64,000 nucleotides of DNA from the NCBI RefSeq assembly GCF_001281405.1, contig NZ_CP010401.1:768001-832000 (forward strand). The letters are read 5' to 3'. A program made the position numbers and the translations under genes. The stretch comes from Bartonella ancashensis. GTDB taxonomy: Bacteria; Pseudomonadota; Alphaproteobacteria; Rhizobiales; Rhizobiaceae. The number at the start of each line of letters is the position of its first letter. Position 1 is the stretch's first letter. Positions 46,520 through 58,111 of this stretch are shown here, piece by piece. Under the pieces are notes generated by a model. It was not told the origin of the DNA. It was given only the letters and a program-made list of their open reading frames with translations, and did no database searches.

Positions 46520-47965
46520 TTATTCAGACCAGAATGCTGCAGTAAAGAACACGAATATAGTCACGATTTCAAGACGACCTACCAGCATCAAGAAGCTTAG
46601 GACCCACAAGGCGTTGTCATGAATTGTTGAAAAATTACCGGTTGGACCAATAATGTTTCCAAAACCTGGCCCAACATTTGAAAGTGCTGTTAAGACACCC
46701 GTAAAAGCAGAAGTAAAATCAAGACCAGTAGCTAGCAAGAGTGCTGTGCCAATGAGAAGACAGAACATATAGAGACACACAAAAAGTAGGACTGTTTGAG
46801 CGATGTCACTAGATATATTAGAATGATCGTAGCGAACTTTGACGATTGTATTAGGAGAAAAAAGTCTCACCATGTTTGCCTGTGCAATACGCCATAAAAT
46901 AATCAAGCGGTTAATTTTTATACCTCCGGAAGTGGAGCCCGCACATCCGCCTATAAATGAAATAATAAAAAAAACTCCAAATGCAAAGGATCCCCAAAGT
47001 TGATAGTCCTGAGCGCTGTAACCCGTCGTGCTAATGATCGATACGATATGAAAAATCGTATCAAGGAAAATTTGGTGGAAGGTCAAAGAGGTATTAAATT
47101 GCAACCAGATTGCTAAGGTAAAGCTGGAGAGAAAAACAATATTGAAAAAAACAACGATTTGTGGGTCGATAAAACGTTTTGAGTGGCTTGGAAATACAAG
47201 TTTGATATATAAAACAAATGGTAAGGAGGACAGAAACATGAAAATTGTTGAAACAACAAGGATTGTTGGTTTTTCAGAAAAATAACCAAAAGAGGTGTCA
47301 TGAGTTGAAAAACCGGCTGTCGCCACTGTGCTCATAGCGTGATTAATTGCATCAAACAAGGTCATGCCTGCAGCAAAATAAGATAGCATGCAAGAGAATG
47401 TTAGTCCAATGTACGCGATGATAATTCCATTAGCAATTTGGTTGATGCGGGGGAGTATTTTTTCAGATTTATCTGATGATTCCATATGAAAAAGTTGCAC
47501 TCCTCCAACACGGAGTGAAGGTAGGAGTAGCAGAGCTAGGCCGATAAAACCGATTCCTCCGATCCAGCATATGAGAGACCGCCACAGTAGGAGACTCTGC
47601 GGTAAATGATCAAGGCCTGCAATTACTGTGGATCCCGTTGTTGTAATTCCGGAAACAGATTCAAAAATTGCTTTTGCCAGCGAAATTTTGAGAGGAGAGA
47701 GGTAAAGTGGGAGAGCTCCCACGATGCTTCCTGTTAGCCATAGACAAACTGTTAAGGTAAAACCAAGACGTGCCGAAAAACGATAGGTGGCTCCTCGAGT
47801 TGCTAAAAAAACAAGTGTTGCTAATACAGTAGTTATAGCGCAAGGATAAAGAAAAGTTTCCCAATCGCGATTGTTATAGCGCAAATCGGCAAGAACAGGC
47901 AGCAACATAGCTGCTCCCATGACAAATGCAAAACGCGCACAAATATTAACGATAAACTGAAAAAT
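46520..47965 (-). CDS. TrkH-family potassium uptake membrane subunit
   Basis: This is the K+-conducting subunit of a Trk/Ktr system, with four membrane-pore-membrane repeats. Filter-like segments are visible: SGITTTGSTVIAG, MSTVATAGFSTHD, SIISTTGYSAQD and ALSNVGPGFG. Homology begins at IFQFIVNICARFAFVMGAAM. AAGGAAGGAA (47981-47972) lies six bases before an ATT codon at 47965, exactly where homology begins, and no ATG, GTG or TTG is nearby. The frame is open to a GTG at 48094, which would add 43 residues unlike any TrkH. The next ATG (47920) would cut into TM1. I take ATT as the likely start. Confidence 0.87.
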   Translation of the reverse strand: MFQFIVNICARFAFVMGAAMLLPVLADLRYNNRDWETFLYPCAITTVLATLVFLATRGATYRFSARLGFTLTVCLWLTGSIVGALPLYLSPLKISLAKAIFESVSGITTTGSTVIAGLDHLPQSLLLWRSLICWIGGIGFIGLALLLLPSLRVGGVQLFHMESSDKSEKILPRINQIANGIIIAYIGLTFSCMLSYFAAGMTLFDAINHAMSTVATAGFSTHDTSFGYFSEKPTILVVSTIFMFLSSLPFVLYIKLVFPSHSKRFIDPQIVVFFNIVFLSSFTLAIWLQFNTSLTFHQIFLDTIFHIVSIISTTGYSAQDYQLWGSFAFGVFFIISFIGGCAGSTSGGIKINRLIILWRIAQANMVRLFSPNTIVKVRYDHSNISSDIAQTVLLFVCLYMFCLLIGTALLLATGLDFTSAFTGVLTALSNVGPGFGNIIGPTGNFSTIHDNALWVLSFLMLVGRLEIVTIFVFFTAAFWSE

Positions 47966-48176
47966 AGTAGTTTCCTTCCTTTTTATTAACTTCTGTTTGT
48001 TAGTATTACAATTACCAAGGAAAATTATGTTGAAAAAGCTATTGTGGATTAACAATAAGCTTCTTAACAAACCTTGAAAAAAACACAAGTGCACCGTAAC
48101 TTGTAATATATAGGAAATTTTAAGGGGGCGTGTTTTTGTGTTTTGCGGGCACGAAGATTCAAAAAGAAGTAATTTT

Positions 48177-49133
48177 ATGACATATTCGCATATTCGCGTT
48201 CTTGTTATTGGTTCGGGTCCAGCCGGTTATACAGCTGCGATTTATGCAGCTAGGGCGATGCTTGAGCCAGTCTTAGTCACTGGTGTGCAGCAAGGTGGAC
48301 AGTTGATGATCACTACAAATGTTGAAAATTATCCGGGTTTTTCTGATCCTGTACAGGGGCCATGGTTAATGGAGCAAATGGAAAAACAAGCTGAATGTGC
48401 TGGTGCGAATGTTGTTTGTGACACTATTATAGAGGCTGATTTATCAAAACGTCCTTTTGTTTTACGTGGGGATTCAGGAACGCAATATTGTTGTGATACT
48501 TTGATTATTGCGACAGGTGCGCAGGCTCGCTGGCTTGGCTTGAAAAGTGAAAAGATTTTTATGGGAGCCGGTGTTTCCGCATGTGCTACTTGCGATGGTT
48601 TTTTTTATCGAAATAAAGATGTTGTTGTTGTCGGCGGTGGAAATACGGCTGTTGAAGAAGCACTTTATTTGTCACACCTAGCGAAGAAGGTTACTGTAGT
48701 CCATAGGAGAGACTGTTTTAAGGCAGAAAAAATACTACAAGATAGGTTATCTTCGCGTGGTAATGTGCATGTCATTTGGGAGCATACAGTGGAAGAGATT
48801 ATTGGTTCTCAGGCAAGTCCGTCAGCAGGGGCTGTAGTGACAGGAGTATGTCTCAGGCATGTTCATACTGGTCAAGAATTGAAGATAGATACGGATGGGG
48901 TGTTTATTGCTATCGGGCATGATCCCGCGGTTTCTCTATTTGAGGGACAGCTGAAGCAAAAATCAGGGGGGTATTTGTGGACGAAGCCGGATTCGACAGC
49001 AACAAGTATTCCAGGTGTTTTTGCTGCGGGGGATGTAGCAGATGATGTATTTCGTCAAGCTGTAACTGCTGCGGGGAGAGGATGTATGGCAGCACTAGAA
49101 GCAGAGCGATTTTTAGAATTTACGAAAGCGTAG
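48177..49133 (+). CDS. trxB: Thioredoxin reductase
   Basis: The 318-residue flavoenzyme reduces thioredoxin with NADPH. FAD site VLVIGSGPAGYTAAIYAARA (residues 8-27), redox-active pair in ACATCDGFF, NADPH site VVVGGGNTAVEEALYLS, and C-terminal FAD block GVFAAGDVADDVFRQAVTAAG are all present. ATG 48177 matches the family's usual start. A GTG at 48138 would add 13 residues without similarity. A LysR gene follows 28 bases later and may be cotranscribed. Confidence 0.95.
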   Translation: MTYSHIRVLVIGSGPAGYTAAIYAARAMLEPVLVTGVQQGGQLMITTNVENYPGFSDPVQGPWLMEQMEKQAECAGANVVCDTIIEADLSKRPFVLRGDSGTQYCCDTLIIATGAQARWLGLKSEKIFMGAGVSACATCDGFFYRNKDVVVVGGGNTAVEEALYLSHLAKKVTVVHRRDCFKAEKILQDRLSSRGNVHVIWEHTVEEIIGSQASPSAGAVVTGVCLRHVHTGQELKIDTDGVFIAIGHDPAVSLFEGQLKQKSGGYLWTKPDSTATSIPGVFAAGDVADDVFRQAVTAAGRGCMAALEAERFLEFTKA

Positions 49134-49161
49134 ATGTTGTTAATTAGTATAAAATTATGAG

Positions 49162-50073
49162 ATGATCGTGGCTGCACCGCTAGACTGGGATAAATTAAGA
49201 GTTTTTCATGCTGCCGCAGAGGCAGGTTCTTTCACGCATGCAGCCCAAAGGCTTCATTTATCTCAATCAGCTATTTCACGACAAGTCTCATCTTTAGAGC
49301 AGGATGTCGGTGTTCCTTTATTTCAGCGTCATGCACGTGGTTTGATTTTAACAGAGCAAGGTGAAATTCTCTACCGTACAGCGCATGATGTTTTGATAAA
49401 ACTTGAAAATGCGCGCTCGTTGTTAAACGAGAATACCGAAAAACCAGCAGGACGGTTACGTGTTACATCGACTTTTGGAATGGGGGCAAAATGGATTGCA
49501 GAGTGTCTGCCTGAATTTTTGGCTTTATATCCTAATGTGCAACTTCAGCTGTTACTTGATGATAAAGAACTTGATTTAACGATGCGTTGTGCAGATTGTG
49601 CCGTTCGCTTATGTCAACCTCAGCATCCTGATCTTATTCAAAGGAAATTATTTACGGTTCATATGCACGTTTATGCTTCAGAAGGTTATATTGCATGCTA
49701 TGGGAAACCAGAAAAGTTATCTGAGCTTGATAAGCATCGTATCATTTCATTTGGAGAATTCGTTCCACTTTATCTATCTGGTTTAAATTGGCTAGAAAGG
49801 GCTGGGAGAAGTGATGGTTCTTTACGCACTCCAGCATTACAAATTAACAATATCATATCTATTAAAAAGGCACTTATGAATGATCTTGGTATTGCTATTC
49901 TTCCCGACTACATCATTAATAATGACGAGAAGGTTGTGCGTCTTTTTCCTGATATGATGGATATACCGTCTTTTGATACTTTCTTTTGTTATCCAGCTTC
50001 TTTAAAAAATTCTGCTAAGCTGAACGCTTTCCGAGATTATATTTTTTTAAAAGCGCGTACATGGTCCTTTTGA
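49162..50073 (+). CDS. LysR-family transcriptional regulator
   Basis: The 303-residue regulator has an N-terminal winged helix-turn-helix (about residues 7-65: LRVFHAAAEAGSFTHAAQRL, then LSQSAISRQVSSLEQDVG) and a periplasmic-binding-like effector domain. The close trxB-lysR order is known from other Rhizobiales. A role in redox or amino-acid control is possible but not shown. The effector is unknown. Confidence 0.9.
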   Translation: MIVAAPLDWDKLRVFHAAAEAGSFTHAAQRLHLSQSAISRQVSSLEQDVGVPLFQRHARGLILTEQGEILYRTAHDVLIKLENARSLLNENTEKPAGRLRVTSTFGMGAKWIAECLPEFLALYPNVQLQLLLDDKELDLTMRCADCAVRLCQPQHPDLIQRKLFTVHMHVYASEGYIACYGKPEKLSELDKHRIISFGEFVPLYLSGLNWLERAGRSDGSLRTPALQINNIISIKKALMNDLGIAILPDYIINNDEKVVRLFPDMMDIPSFDTFFCYPASLKNSAKLNAFRDYIFLKARTWSF

Positions 50074-50090
50074 TTCGGTTTGCAGTTTAA

Positions 50091-50291
50091 TGCACAAGTT
50101 ACTTATCACTTGAAAGGCTAAAATTTTGTGAAGTCATTCGCCACTATGCTGATGTAGAGTGGTTTATGAATATTGAAGATGAGAAGCTATATGCTGGATA
50201 TGATTAGCGTTTTCATTTTGTAGATCTACAGGGGCTGCCATATTTCCTTGTTACAGGATTCCATATTTCAGATATTTTAAAAATTAACTAA
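50091..50291 (+). pseudogene. Possible gene remnant interrupted by one TAG
   Basis: The frame from 50091 reads through 38 protein-like codons (including LKFCEVIRHYADVEWFMNIE), meets TAG at 50205-50207, then continues 27 codons (VDLQGLPYFLVTGFHISDIL) to TAA at 50289-50291. There is no ATG near its beginning. The composition looks coding, unlike other gaps here, but I recognise no family. It may be what remains of a lost gene between the LysR gene and aatA. Confidence 0.3.
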
Positions 50292-50370
50292 ACACATACC
50301 CCCACCATTAGCAATGTGGTCATTTATTTTGTTATCAATAAATCACATGCCAGATAGTAGTGTGCAATTC

Positions 50371-51576
<1,206 letters not shown>

Positions 51577-51873
51577 TTATTCCTTACGCTATTGACAAAG
51601 AGGCCGAACATAAGAAGCAGTTGAAGCCATTCATAGGAAATTTATGTCGTAAATTATAGAAAACTGCAAGAAAACTCTTAAAAAATTTTATTTTTTGGCA
51701 GAAAGTATTATAGGATTGTTTTCCAAAGTTTTTAGAAATGGCATAACGTGTAAAATTAAAAGGATTGTACCAGCTAAGTAAATTTGAAATGATTTTTTTT
51801 AGCGTACTACAATACATGCTACATATGGAATTTGTAAAAACTGTTTTTAGAGTTTCTTACGTTTATAAAAAGC

Positions 51874-51902
51874 AAAAAAACCTCACCTGTACAGGTAAGG
51901 TT
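51874..51902 (-). terminator. Intrinsic terminator of the cold-shock gene
   Basis: On the minus strand AACCTTACCTG pairs with CAGGTGAGGTT (one G-T pair, two-base loop), followed by seven T. It ends 24 bases after the csp stop codon. Confidence 0.88.
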
Positions 51903-51925
51903 TTAAAAGGCAAGTCGATAAAATC

Positions 51926-52135
51926 TTAAAGTGCTGCGAGATTTCCAGCAGAAAATTTACCGGAATGGTGATCTTTAAGTACATCGTAAGAAATCTTTTG
52001 ACCTTCGTTAAGACTATTCAAGCCAGAGCGTTCAACAGCAGAAATATGCACAAAAACATCTGCGCTACCATCATTAGGCTGGATAAACCCAAAACCTTTT
52101 GTTGCATTGAACCATTTGACTATTCCTGTAGACAT
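51926..52135 (-). CDS. CspA-family cold-shock protein
   Basis: The 69-residue OB-fold protein binds single-stranded RNA and acts as an RNA chaperone. RNP1 is KGFGFIQP and RNP2 DVFVHISAV, both intact, preceded by the GIVKWFNATK start. AAGGAG lies seven bases before the ATG and a strong terminator follows. Whether it is cold-induced cannot be read from the sequence. Confidence 0.95.
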   Translation of the reverse strand: MSTGIVKWFNATKGFGFIQPNDGSADVFVHISAVERSGLNSLNEGQKISYDVLKDHHSGKFSAGNLAAL

Positions 52136-52381
52136 AGGAAACTCCTTGTATATTATTTACCGTACGTTGAAGCCAGAAGCCATCAACAAAATTATAGATC
52201 GAAATCAGGCGGGAGAAGTTTTGTCAGAAGTGCATGTCGCACAGGAAAAAAAGTCGCATAACCGAAAGTCCGATATGGGAGGACTATAGAAAATTTTGAA
52301 ACAAAAAGCAAGCACAATAGATCTTGTTTTTTCTATAGAGAAGGTTCTGAAATAGAAAAAAATTTCTCATCTTGTTGTAAA

Positions 52382-55300
52382 TTAGGAATATTTATTAAAA
52401 TAACTTTGCAGTGAACGAACTTCAAGACTGCTTTTAGCCAATACCTTGATGGCTTGAGCAGCGGATTCAGCTCCAGCGATTGTTGTATAATAGGGCACTT
52501 TTTGCATCAAGGCTGCATGGCGTAGTGACTTGGAATCTGAAATAGTACTGGCAGTATTTGTTGTGTTAAAAATCAATTGAATTTTGCGGTTGCGAATGGC
52601 ATCCTCAATATGAGGATGGCCTTCTAGTACCTTATTGATTTTTTCGACTTTAATATCATACTTAGAGAGGAATTTCTGTGTTCCACTCGTTGCCAGGATA
52701 GAAAATCCAAGCTCTGCTAAAAGCTTTATAGGTTTTAAAATACGTTCTTTATCTTCATCTCTTACAGAAACAAAAATCGTACCCTGTCGTGGAAGTTCAA
52801 TGCCAGCCCCAAGTTGGGCTTTAGCAAAGGCTAGTGCAAATTCATGATCGAGGCCCATAACTTCGCCTGTTGAGCGCATTTCTGGACCGAGGAGTGTATC
52901 TACACCTGGAAAACGTGCAAAAGGAAAGACAGCTTCCTTAACAGCAATATGTGGTTTTTGAGGTATTGATGGTAATCCACCATAAGCGTTGAGTGCACTG
53001 GAAAGGCTTTCTCCTGCCATGATGCGTGCAGCAATTTTAGCGATTGGTCGACCAATTGCTTTCGCAATAAATGGGACAGTACGGGATGCACGAGGATTAA
53101 CTTCTAAGACATAAATTGTGCCATCTTTGATAGCATATTGTACATTCATTAGGCCTCCAATGTGGAGAGCTTGCGCTAAAGCCTTTGTTTTATTTTCTAA
53201 CTCAGTAACCAATTTGGGTGGAATTGTACGTACTGGTAAGGAGCATGCTGAATCACCAGAGTGTATGCCTGCTTCCTCAATATGTTCCATGATACCGACA
53301 ACGAGTGTTTCTTTGCCATCGGAAAGACAGTCAACGTCAACTTCGATGGCTTCCGTTAAATAGGTATCAAATAATAGTGGGTTCTTACTGAGCAGAGCAT
53401 TGGTTTGTTTTGTTTTGTCGTTAGAATAACAGGACTTAACCTCTTCTGGTACCAATTCACGTATTACTTCGAACAAATAGTTTTGCAAGCTTCGTTCATC
53501 ACGGATAATTTGCATTGCACGTCCACCCAAAACATAAGAAGGGCGTACTATTAACGGAAATCCTAATTCACGAGCGATGAGTTGTGCTTGTTTAATGGAA
53601 TAGGCAATACCATTTTGGGGTTGTTTTAAATTGAGTTCGCGCAGCAATTTTTGGAAACGATCTCTATCTTCTGCTAAGTCGATAGCATCAGGTGAGGTTC
53701 CTAAAATGGGGATATTATTTTTTTCCAGAGCACTCGCTAATTTCAGAGGTGTTTGTCCACCAAACTGAACAATAACACCAACCAATTCTCCTTTTTCCTG
53801 TTCCGTTTTCAGGATGGCTAGAACATTTTCTGTTGTTAATGGTTCGAAATAAAGGCGATCAGATGTATCATAATCTGTTGATACAGTTTCAGGATTGCAG
53901 TTAATCATGATGGCTTCAAATCCTGCGTCGCGCAGGGCAAAAGCAGCATGGCAGCAACAGTAGTCAAATTCAATTCCTTGACCGATCCGGTTGGGCCCTC
54001 CACCTAAAATAGCAATTTTTTTGCGTTCGGATACGTGCGCTTCTGAATATTCTGTGCCAGCTAAGGGAGTTTCGTAAGTTGAATACATATAAGCTGTCGG
54101 TGAAGAAAATTCAGCCGCACAGGTGTCAATGCGTTTGAAAGTATGTTTAACGTTAAGGGTTTGTCGCAAGGCTGCAATATCATTTGGTTTTTGTTTTGTT
54201 AGGCTAGCTAAACGCTCATCTGAAAAACCCATAGCTTTTAACATGCGTAAATTATGGGTGTCTTGAGGGATACCATGAGTCCGGATACGCTGCTCCATCT
54301 CAACAATAGATGCTATCTGTTCTAAAAACCACGGGTCAATTTTGCTTATTTGGTGAATTTCATTGAGAGATAGACCCATTCGCATTGCTTGGGCTACATA
54401 GCGCAGACGATCAGGGCTTGGAATCGCAATTGCTGATCGTATAGAATTTTTTTCATCACCTTCTGCATGTTCAGGAAGGGAAATTTCATCAAGACCCGTG
54501 AGGCCTGTTTCAAGTCCGCACAGTGCTTTTTGCAAAGATTCTTGAAAGGTACGGCCAATAGCCATCACTTCTCCTACAGATTTCATTGCTGTAGTTAAGA
54601 TGGGGGATGAGCCAGGAAATTTTTCAAAAGCAAAACGAGGAATTTTTGTTACAACATAATCAATGGAAGGTTCAAACGATGCTGGTGTTGTACCTCCTGT
54701 AATATCATTTGTTAACTCATCAAGTGTGTAACCAACGGCTAATTTAGCTGCTATTTTGGCAATGGGAAAACCTGTTGCCTTTGAAGCTAGCGCTGAAGAA
54801 CGAGAAACGCGCGGATTCATTTCAATAACAACAAGACGGCCATTTTCAGGATTCACGGCAAATTGTACGTTAGCTCCACCAGTTTCAACACCAATTTCAC
54901 GGAGAACAGAAATTGAGGCATTGCGCATTACTTGGTATTCTTTATCCGTTAAAGTAAGGGCAGGAGCAACGGTAATGGAATCACCGGTGTGAACACCCAT
55001 AGGGTCAATGTTTTCAATAGAGCATACGATGATACAGTTGTCCTTCTTATCGCGAACAACTTCCATCTCATATTCCTTCCACCCCAACACACTTTCTTCG
55101 ATCAAAACTTCTGTTGTTGGTGAAGCTTCAAGACCTTGCTCAATAATTTCATAAAATTCAGATCTGTTATACGCGATACCTCCGCCTGTTCCTCCCAATG
55201 TAAATGAGGGACGAATGATGGCTGGGAGCCCCACGACATCAAGAACTTGAACCGCCTTTGCTATAGCATATGCAACGTAATGCTGTTTACGGTTTGGTTC

Positions 55301-55876
55301 TGCACGATGCCAATCATCATCAAGCTCTTTCAGTGCTTTCTCAAGAGCATCACCAGAAAGTTCAGCTTTCAATTTGTCTCGTTTTTGCTCGTAAAGATGT
55401 TGTTCTTTTTCTTTAAGTTCAACGGCATTAGCAAGCATAGAACGCGGTGTTTCTAGGCCTATTTTTGCCATTGCTTGACGAAACAAAGCACGGTCTTCAG
55501 CTTTATCAATAGCGTGAGCATGAGCACCGATCATTTCAACATTGTAGCGGTCTAAAATCCCCATATTTTTTAAAGATAAAACCGTGTTAAGTGCTGTTTG
55601 TCCTCCCATAGTTGGTAAGAGAGCATCAGGGCGTTCATAAGCAATGATTTTCGCGATTATTTCTGGAGTAATAGGTTCAATATAAGTTGCATCAGCTAAA
55701 TCTGGATCAGTCATAATCGTTGCAGGATTAGAGTTGACCAAAATGATTCGATAACCTTCCTCCTTTAAAGCTTTACAGGCTTGTGTACCGGAGTAATCAA
55801 ATTCACATGCTTGACCAATGATAATAGGTCCTGCCCCGATGATAAGAATAGATTTTATATCTGTGCGTTTCGGCAT
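52382..55876 (-). CDS. carB: Carbamoyl-phosphate synthase large subunit
   Basis: This 1164-residue subunit makes carbamoyl phosphate for pyrimidines and arginine, using ammonia from CarA. Both ATP-grasp halves are present: [19 protein letters not shown] near residue 11 and [19 protein letters not shown] in the second half, each with its [18 protein letters not shown] helix. The C-terminal MGS-like regulatory domain starts near residue 1030. It is about 90 residues longer than the E. coli protein, partly through an insert near residue 155 ([20 protein letters not shown]), which is usual in Rhizobiales. carA is 2.2 kb away on the same strand, upstream. Confidence 0.97.
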   Translation of the reverse strand: MPKRTDIKSILIIGAGPIIIGQACEFDYSGTQACKALKEEGYRIILVNSNPATIMTDPDLADATYIEPITPEIIAKIIAYERPDALLPTMGGQTALNTVLSLKNMGILDRYNVEMIGAHAHAIDKAEDRALFRQAMAKIGLETPRSMLANAVELKEKEQHLYEQKRDKLKAELSGDALEKALKELDDDWHRAEPNRKQHYVAYAIAKAVQVLDVVGLPAIIRPSFTLGGTGGGIAYNRSEFYEIIEQGLEASPTTEVLIEESVLGWKEYEMEVVRDKKDNCIIVCSIENIDPMGVHTGDSITVAPALTLTDKEYQVMRNASISVLREIGVETGGANVQFAVNPENGRLVVIEMNPRVSRSSALASKATGFPIAKIAAKLAVGYTLDELTNDITGGTTPASFEPSIDYVVTKIPRFAFEKFPGSSPILTTAMKSVGEVMAIGRTFQESLQKALCGLETGLTGLDEISLPEHAEGDEKNSIRSAIAIPSPDRLRYVAQAMRMGLSLNEIHQISKIDPWFLEQIASIVEMEQRIRTHGIPQDTHNLRMLKAMGFSDERLASLTKQKPNDIAALRQTLNVKHTFKRIDTCAAEFSSPTAYMYSTYETPLAGTEYSEAHVSERKKIAILGGGPNRIGQGIEFDYCCCHAAFALRDAGFEAIMINCNPETVSTDYDTSDRLYFEPLTTENVLAILKTEQEKGELVGVIVQFGGQTPLKLASALEKNNIPILGTSPDAIDLAEDRDRFQKLLRELNLKQPQNGIAYSIKQAQLIARELGFPLIVRPSYVLGGRAMQIIRDERSLQNYLFEVIRELVPEEVKSCYSNDKTKQTNALLSKNPLLFDTYLTEAIEVDVDCLSDGKETLVVGIMEHIEEAGIHSGDSACSLPVRTIPPKLVTELENKTKALAQALHIGGLMNVQYAIKDGTIYVLEVNPRASRTVPFIAKAIGRPIAKIAARIMAGESLSSALNAYGGLPSIPQKPHIAVKEAVFPFARFPGVDTLLGPEMRSTGEVMGLDHEFALAFAKAQLGAGIELPRQGTIFVSVRDEDKERILKPIKLLAELGFSILATSGTQKFLSKYDIKVEKINKVLEGHPHIEDAIRNRKIQLIFNTTNTASTISDSKSLRHAALMQKVPYYTTIAGAESAAQAIKVLAKSSLEVRSLQSYFNKYS

Positions 55877-56195
55877 GACATGTTCCCATCACAAACATTT
55901 TTACGCAAGTTTTGCGAGTAGCATATTAAAATTTTTAGGCTCAGATTAGCTTATAATTTAATAGATGAAGAAAGTAAGCCATAAAATGCTTTTTTATGCA
56001 AATGTTGAAGGATAATTTTATTCATTTTAAATTTGTTGCACACCTAGAATGCGAGAGTGTATTTTTAAAGTGAAGAAAAGTAATTTTAAAAAAGTTTGAA
56101 TGATCGAGTAGTGTAAAGGTTATTTTAGTTAGTTAAATAAACTGCTGTCGATAAATAATACGGTTTTATGGAGTAGAAAGAAGGGGTATTCGAAG

Positions 56196-56387
56196 ATGAT
56201 TATAAAAAATTCTCTTAAAGGTGGAGTTCAAAATAAAAAGATTTTATAGGTCTCTCAATATATTGATGTTCATAAAACGTACTCAAATCAATCAACTTTG
56301 CTAGTGTCTATAGCAGGAGCGCTTGTGTTATCAGCATCAATCGTTTTGGGTATTTATTATTTTCGTCGTTTAATCACGTGTACTTAG
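56196..56387 (+). pseudogene. Small membrane-protein frame interrupted by one TAG
   Basis: ATG 56196 opens 17 codons to TAG at 56247-56249. The same frame then runs 45 codons to TAG at 56385-56387 and contains one clear membrane helix (TLLVSIAGALVLSASIVLGI) followed by YYFRR. AAGGGG lies upstream of the ATG. If the first TAG is a mutation, this was a 63-residue tail-anchored protein. A ribosome could also start within the second part, but no ATG precedes the helix in frame. Confidence 0.35.
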
Positions 56388-56700
56388 TGAATGTTTTTAC
56401 TAGTTTGTGATTGTTATTTGTCCAGTTGCAAACTGTAATTCTGAATTTTGATGCAACCATGTGTTGGCTCGTTGCATATTCATGAAATTAGACCGTTTCA
56501 TAAATTGTGATATTTCAAATTAAGAGATTGCACAGAATTATGGGTGATATAATTATCATAAAATTTTGCAAGCTATCAGTCTATGTGCAGGGACAGTATG
56601 TTGAGCTTGATAAGCTACGTTCTTTCTAAAGCGATAATTTGTGGTATTGCTTTCAGTTTGCATTTTGCTATGGTCTTATGTTGAGAGGGAGGCATCTATC

Positions 56701-56706
56701 ATGTAG
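56701..56706 (+). promoter_or_regulatory. Start-stop ATG-TAG with strong ribosome-binding site upstream of the MFS gene
   Basis: AGGGAGG (56686-56692) lies eight bases before ATG-TAG at 56701-56706. The pair is in frame with the MFS gene, 17 codons before its likely ATG at 56752. It may be a minimal upstream open reading frame, or the former start codon with a new nonsense mutation at codon 2. Confidence 0.5.
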
Positions 56707-56751
56707 CCATTCTCAATGATTATTGAGGTTTGCAAGAAATTGGGAAGAGCT

Positions 56752-57993
56752 ATGAAAGATCAAAAAGTTAATCCAAGATTTGCTCGTCATGGGCTTATAT
56801 TAGTTTTTATCATTTTGTTACTTGATATAATTGGTATTGCAATCATTAGTCCTATCTTACCAAGTTATCTTAGTCAGTTGACAGGGGAAGATATTGCTAA
56901 AGCTTCTGTTCGCGGAGGAGGGCTACTAGCGGTGTACTCTGTGATGCAATTTTTATTTGCTCCATTCATTGGTAGCCTTTCTGATCGCTATGGTCGTCGT
57001 CCTATTTTGCTTATTTCTATTATTAGCTTTTCTATTGATAATTTTATATGCGCTATCGCGTGGAGTTATTCTGTTTTATTTGTTGGGCGTTTATTATCTG
57101 GAATAAGTGGTGCAAGTTTTGCGGTTTGTTCAGCCTATTTAGCAGACATTTCAGATGAAAAAACTCGTACGCGGAATTTTGGTTTAATTGGTATGGCGTT
57201 TGGGTTAGGATTTGTTTTAGGATCTCTTATTGGTGGTTTTTTAGGTCAATTTGGACCACGTGTCCCGTTTTACTGTGCTGCTGGCTTTTCATCCATTAAT
57301 TTTATATTTGCATGGGTTATGTTGCCAGAAACTCTTTCTGTACAAAATAGACGCCGATTTGAGATCAAGCGTGCTAACCCTGTGGGAGCACTTTTACAAC
57401 TTAGAAAGTATCCCACAGTTTTTTGGATTTTACTGGTCTTCTTCCTGTATTGGCTTGCAGAATCTGTATGGCCGAGTGCTTGGGCATTTGTTGCTATAGA
57501 ACGCTACAACTGGAGTGCATTCTCTATTGGGATTTCTTACAGTGTTTTTGGAATAGGGCAGGTTGTTGTGATAGGTCTTTTCTTGCCGTATCTTTCCAAA
57601 CATTGGAGCGATTGGCGCATTTCTTTGGTAGGCTTTTCTTTTGCATTAATGGGTATGCTTGGCTACACTTTTGCAACTCAAGGATGGATGGTTTATGCTG
57701 TTTTTTCCTGCACGGTGTTTGAATATCTTGTGCATGCCCCTATGCGCTCTATCGCTTCTGCACAAGTCCCGGTAAATGCGCAAGGAGAGTTACAGGGAGC
57801 AATGACATCTGTAACTTCATTGAGTGCAGTAATCGGCCCTGTTTTTTACACACTTCTTTTTGAACAATTTACTCACGAAAATACGCCATTTTATTTTTCT
57901 GGCGCGCCTTTTGCAGGTAGCTTCTGTGTGTTACTTTTGGCCATTTTGATTTTCGTTTTACGGGTAAAACCATCTATTAAAGTTGGTAGCTAA
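56752..57993 (+). CDS. MFS transporter, TCR/Tet drug-efflux type
   Basis: The 413-residue protein has about 12 membrane helices. Motif A (GSLSDRYGRRPILL) follows TM2, and SPILPSYLSQLTG lies after TM1, as in TetA/DHA1-14 proton-driven exporters. Motif C-like G-rich sequence GMAFGLGFVLGSLIGGFLG is in TM5. The substrate is unknown; sequence alone does not imply tetracycline resistance. I use ATG 56752, with GGGAAGAG just before it. ATG 56716 is also in frame but lacks a site. The best ribosome-binding site in the region belongs to an ATG-TAG pair at 56701. Confidence 0.85.
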   Translation: MKDQKVNPRFARHGLILVFIILLLDIIGIAIISPILPSYLSQLTGEDIAKASVRGGGLLAVYSVMQFLFAPFIGSLSDRYGRRPILLISIISFSIDNFICAIAWSYSVLFVGRLLSGISGASFAVCSAYLADISDEKTRTRNFGLIGMAFGLGFVLGSLIGGFLGQFGPRVPFYCAAGFSSINFIFAWVMLPETLSVQNRRRFEIKRANPVGALLQLRKYPTVFWILLVFFLYWLAESVWPSAWAFVAIERYNWSAFSIGISYSVFGIGQVVVIGLFLPYLSKHWSDWRISLVGFSFALMGMLGYTFATQGWMVYAVFSCTVFEYLVHAPMRSIASAQVPVNAQGELQGAMTSVTSLSAVIGPVFYTLLFEQFTHENTPFYFSGAPFAGSFCVLLLAILIFVLRVKPSIKVGS

Positions 57994-58111
57994 AGATAAT
58001 CCGTAAAATAATAGAAGACTCAAATAAAGAGTTCTGTGCATGGAAGAAATAGCAAGAAATCAGCACACAAAAACCCGATGAGGGTAGAATGGTCAAGATA
58101 TCATAGGGTTG

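Larger units (their letters stand above)
55877..56751. other. AT-rich region between carB and the MFS gene
   Basis: About 870 bases hold no intact gene. Within it lies a TAG-interrupted small membrane frame (56196-56387, listed separately). A strong ribosome-binding site precedes an ATG-TAG pair at 56701-56706, in frame with the MFS gene downstream. Confidence 0.5.
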
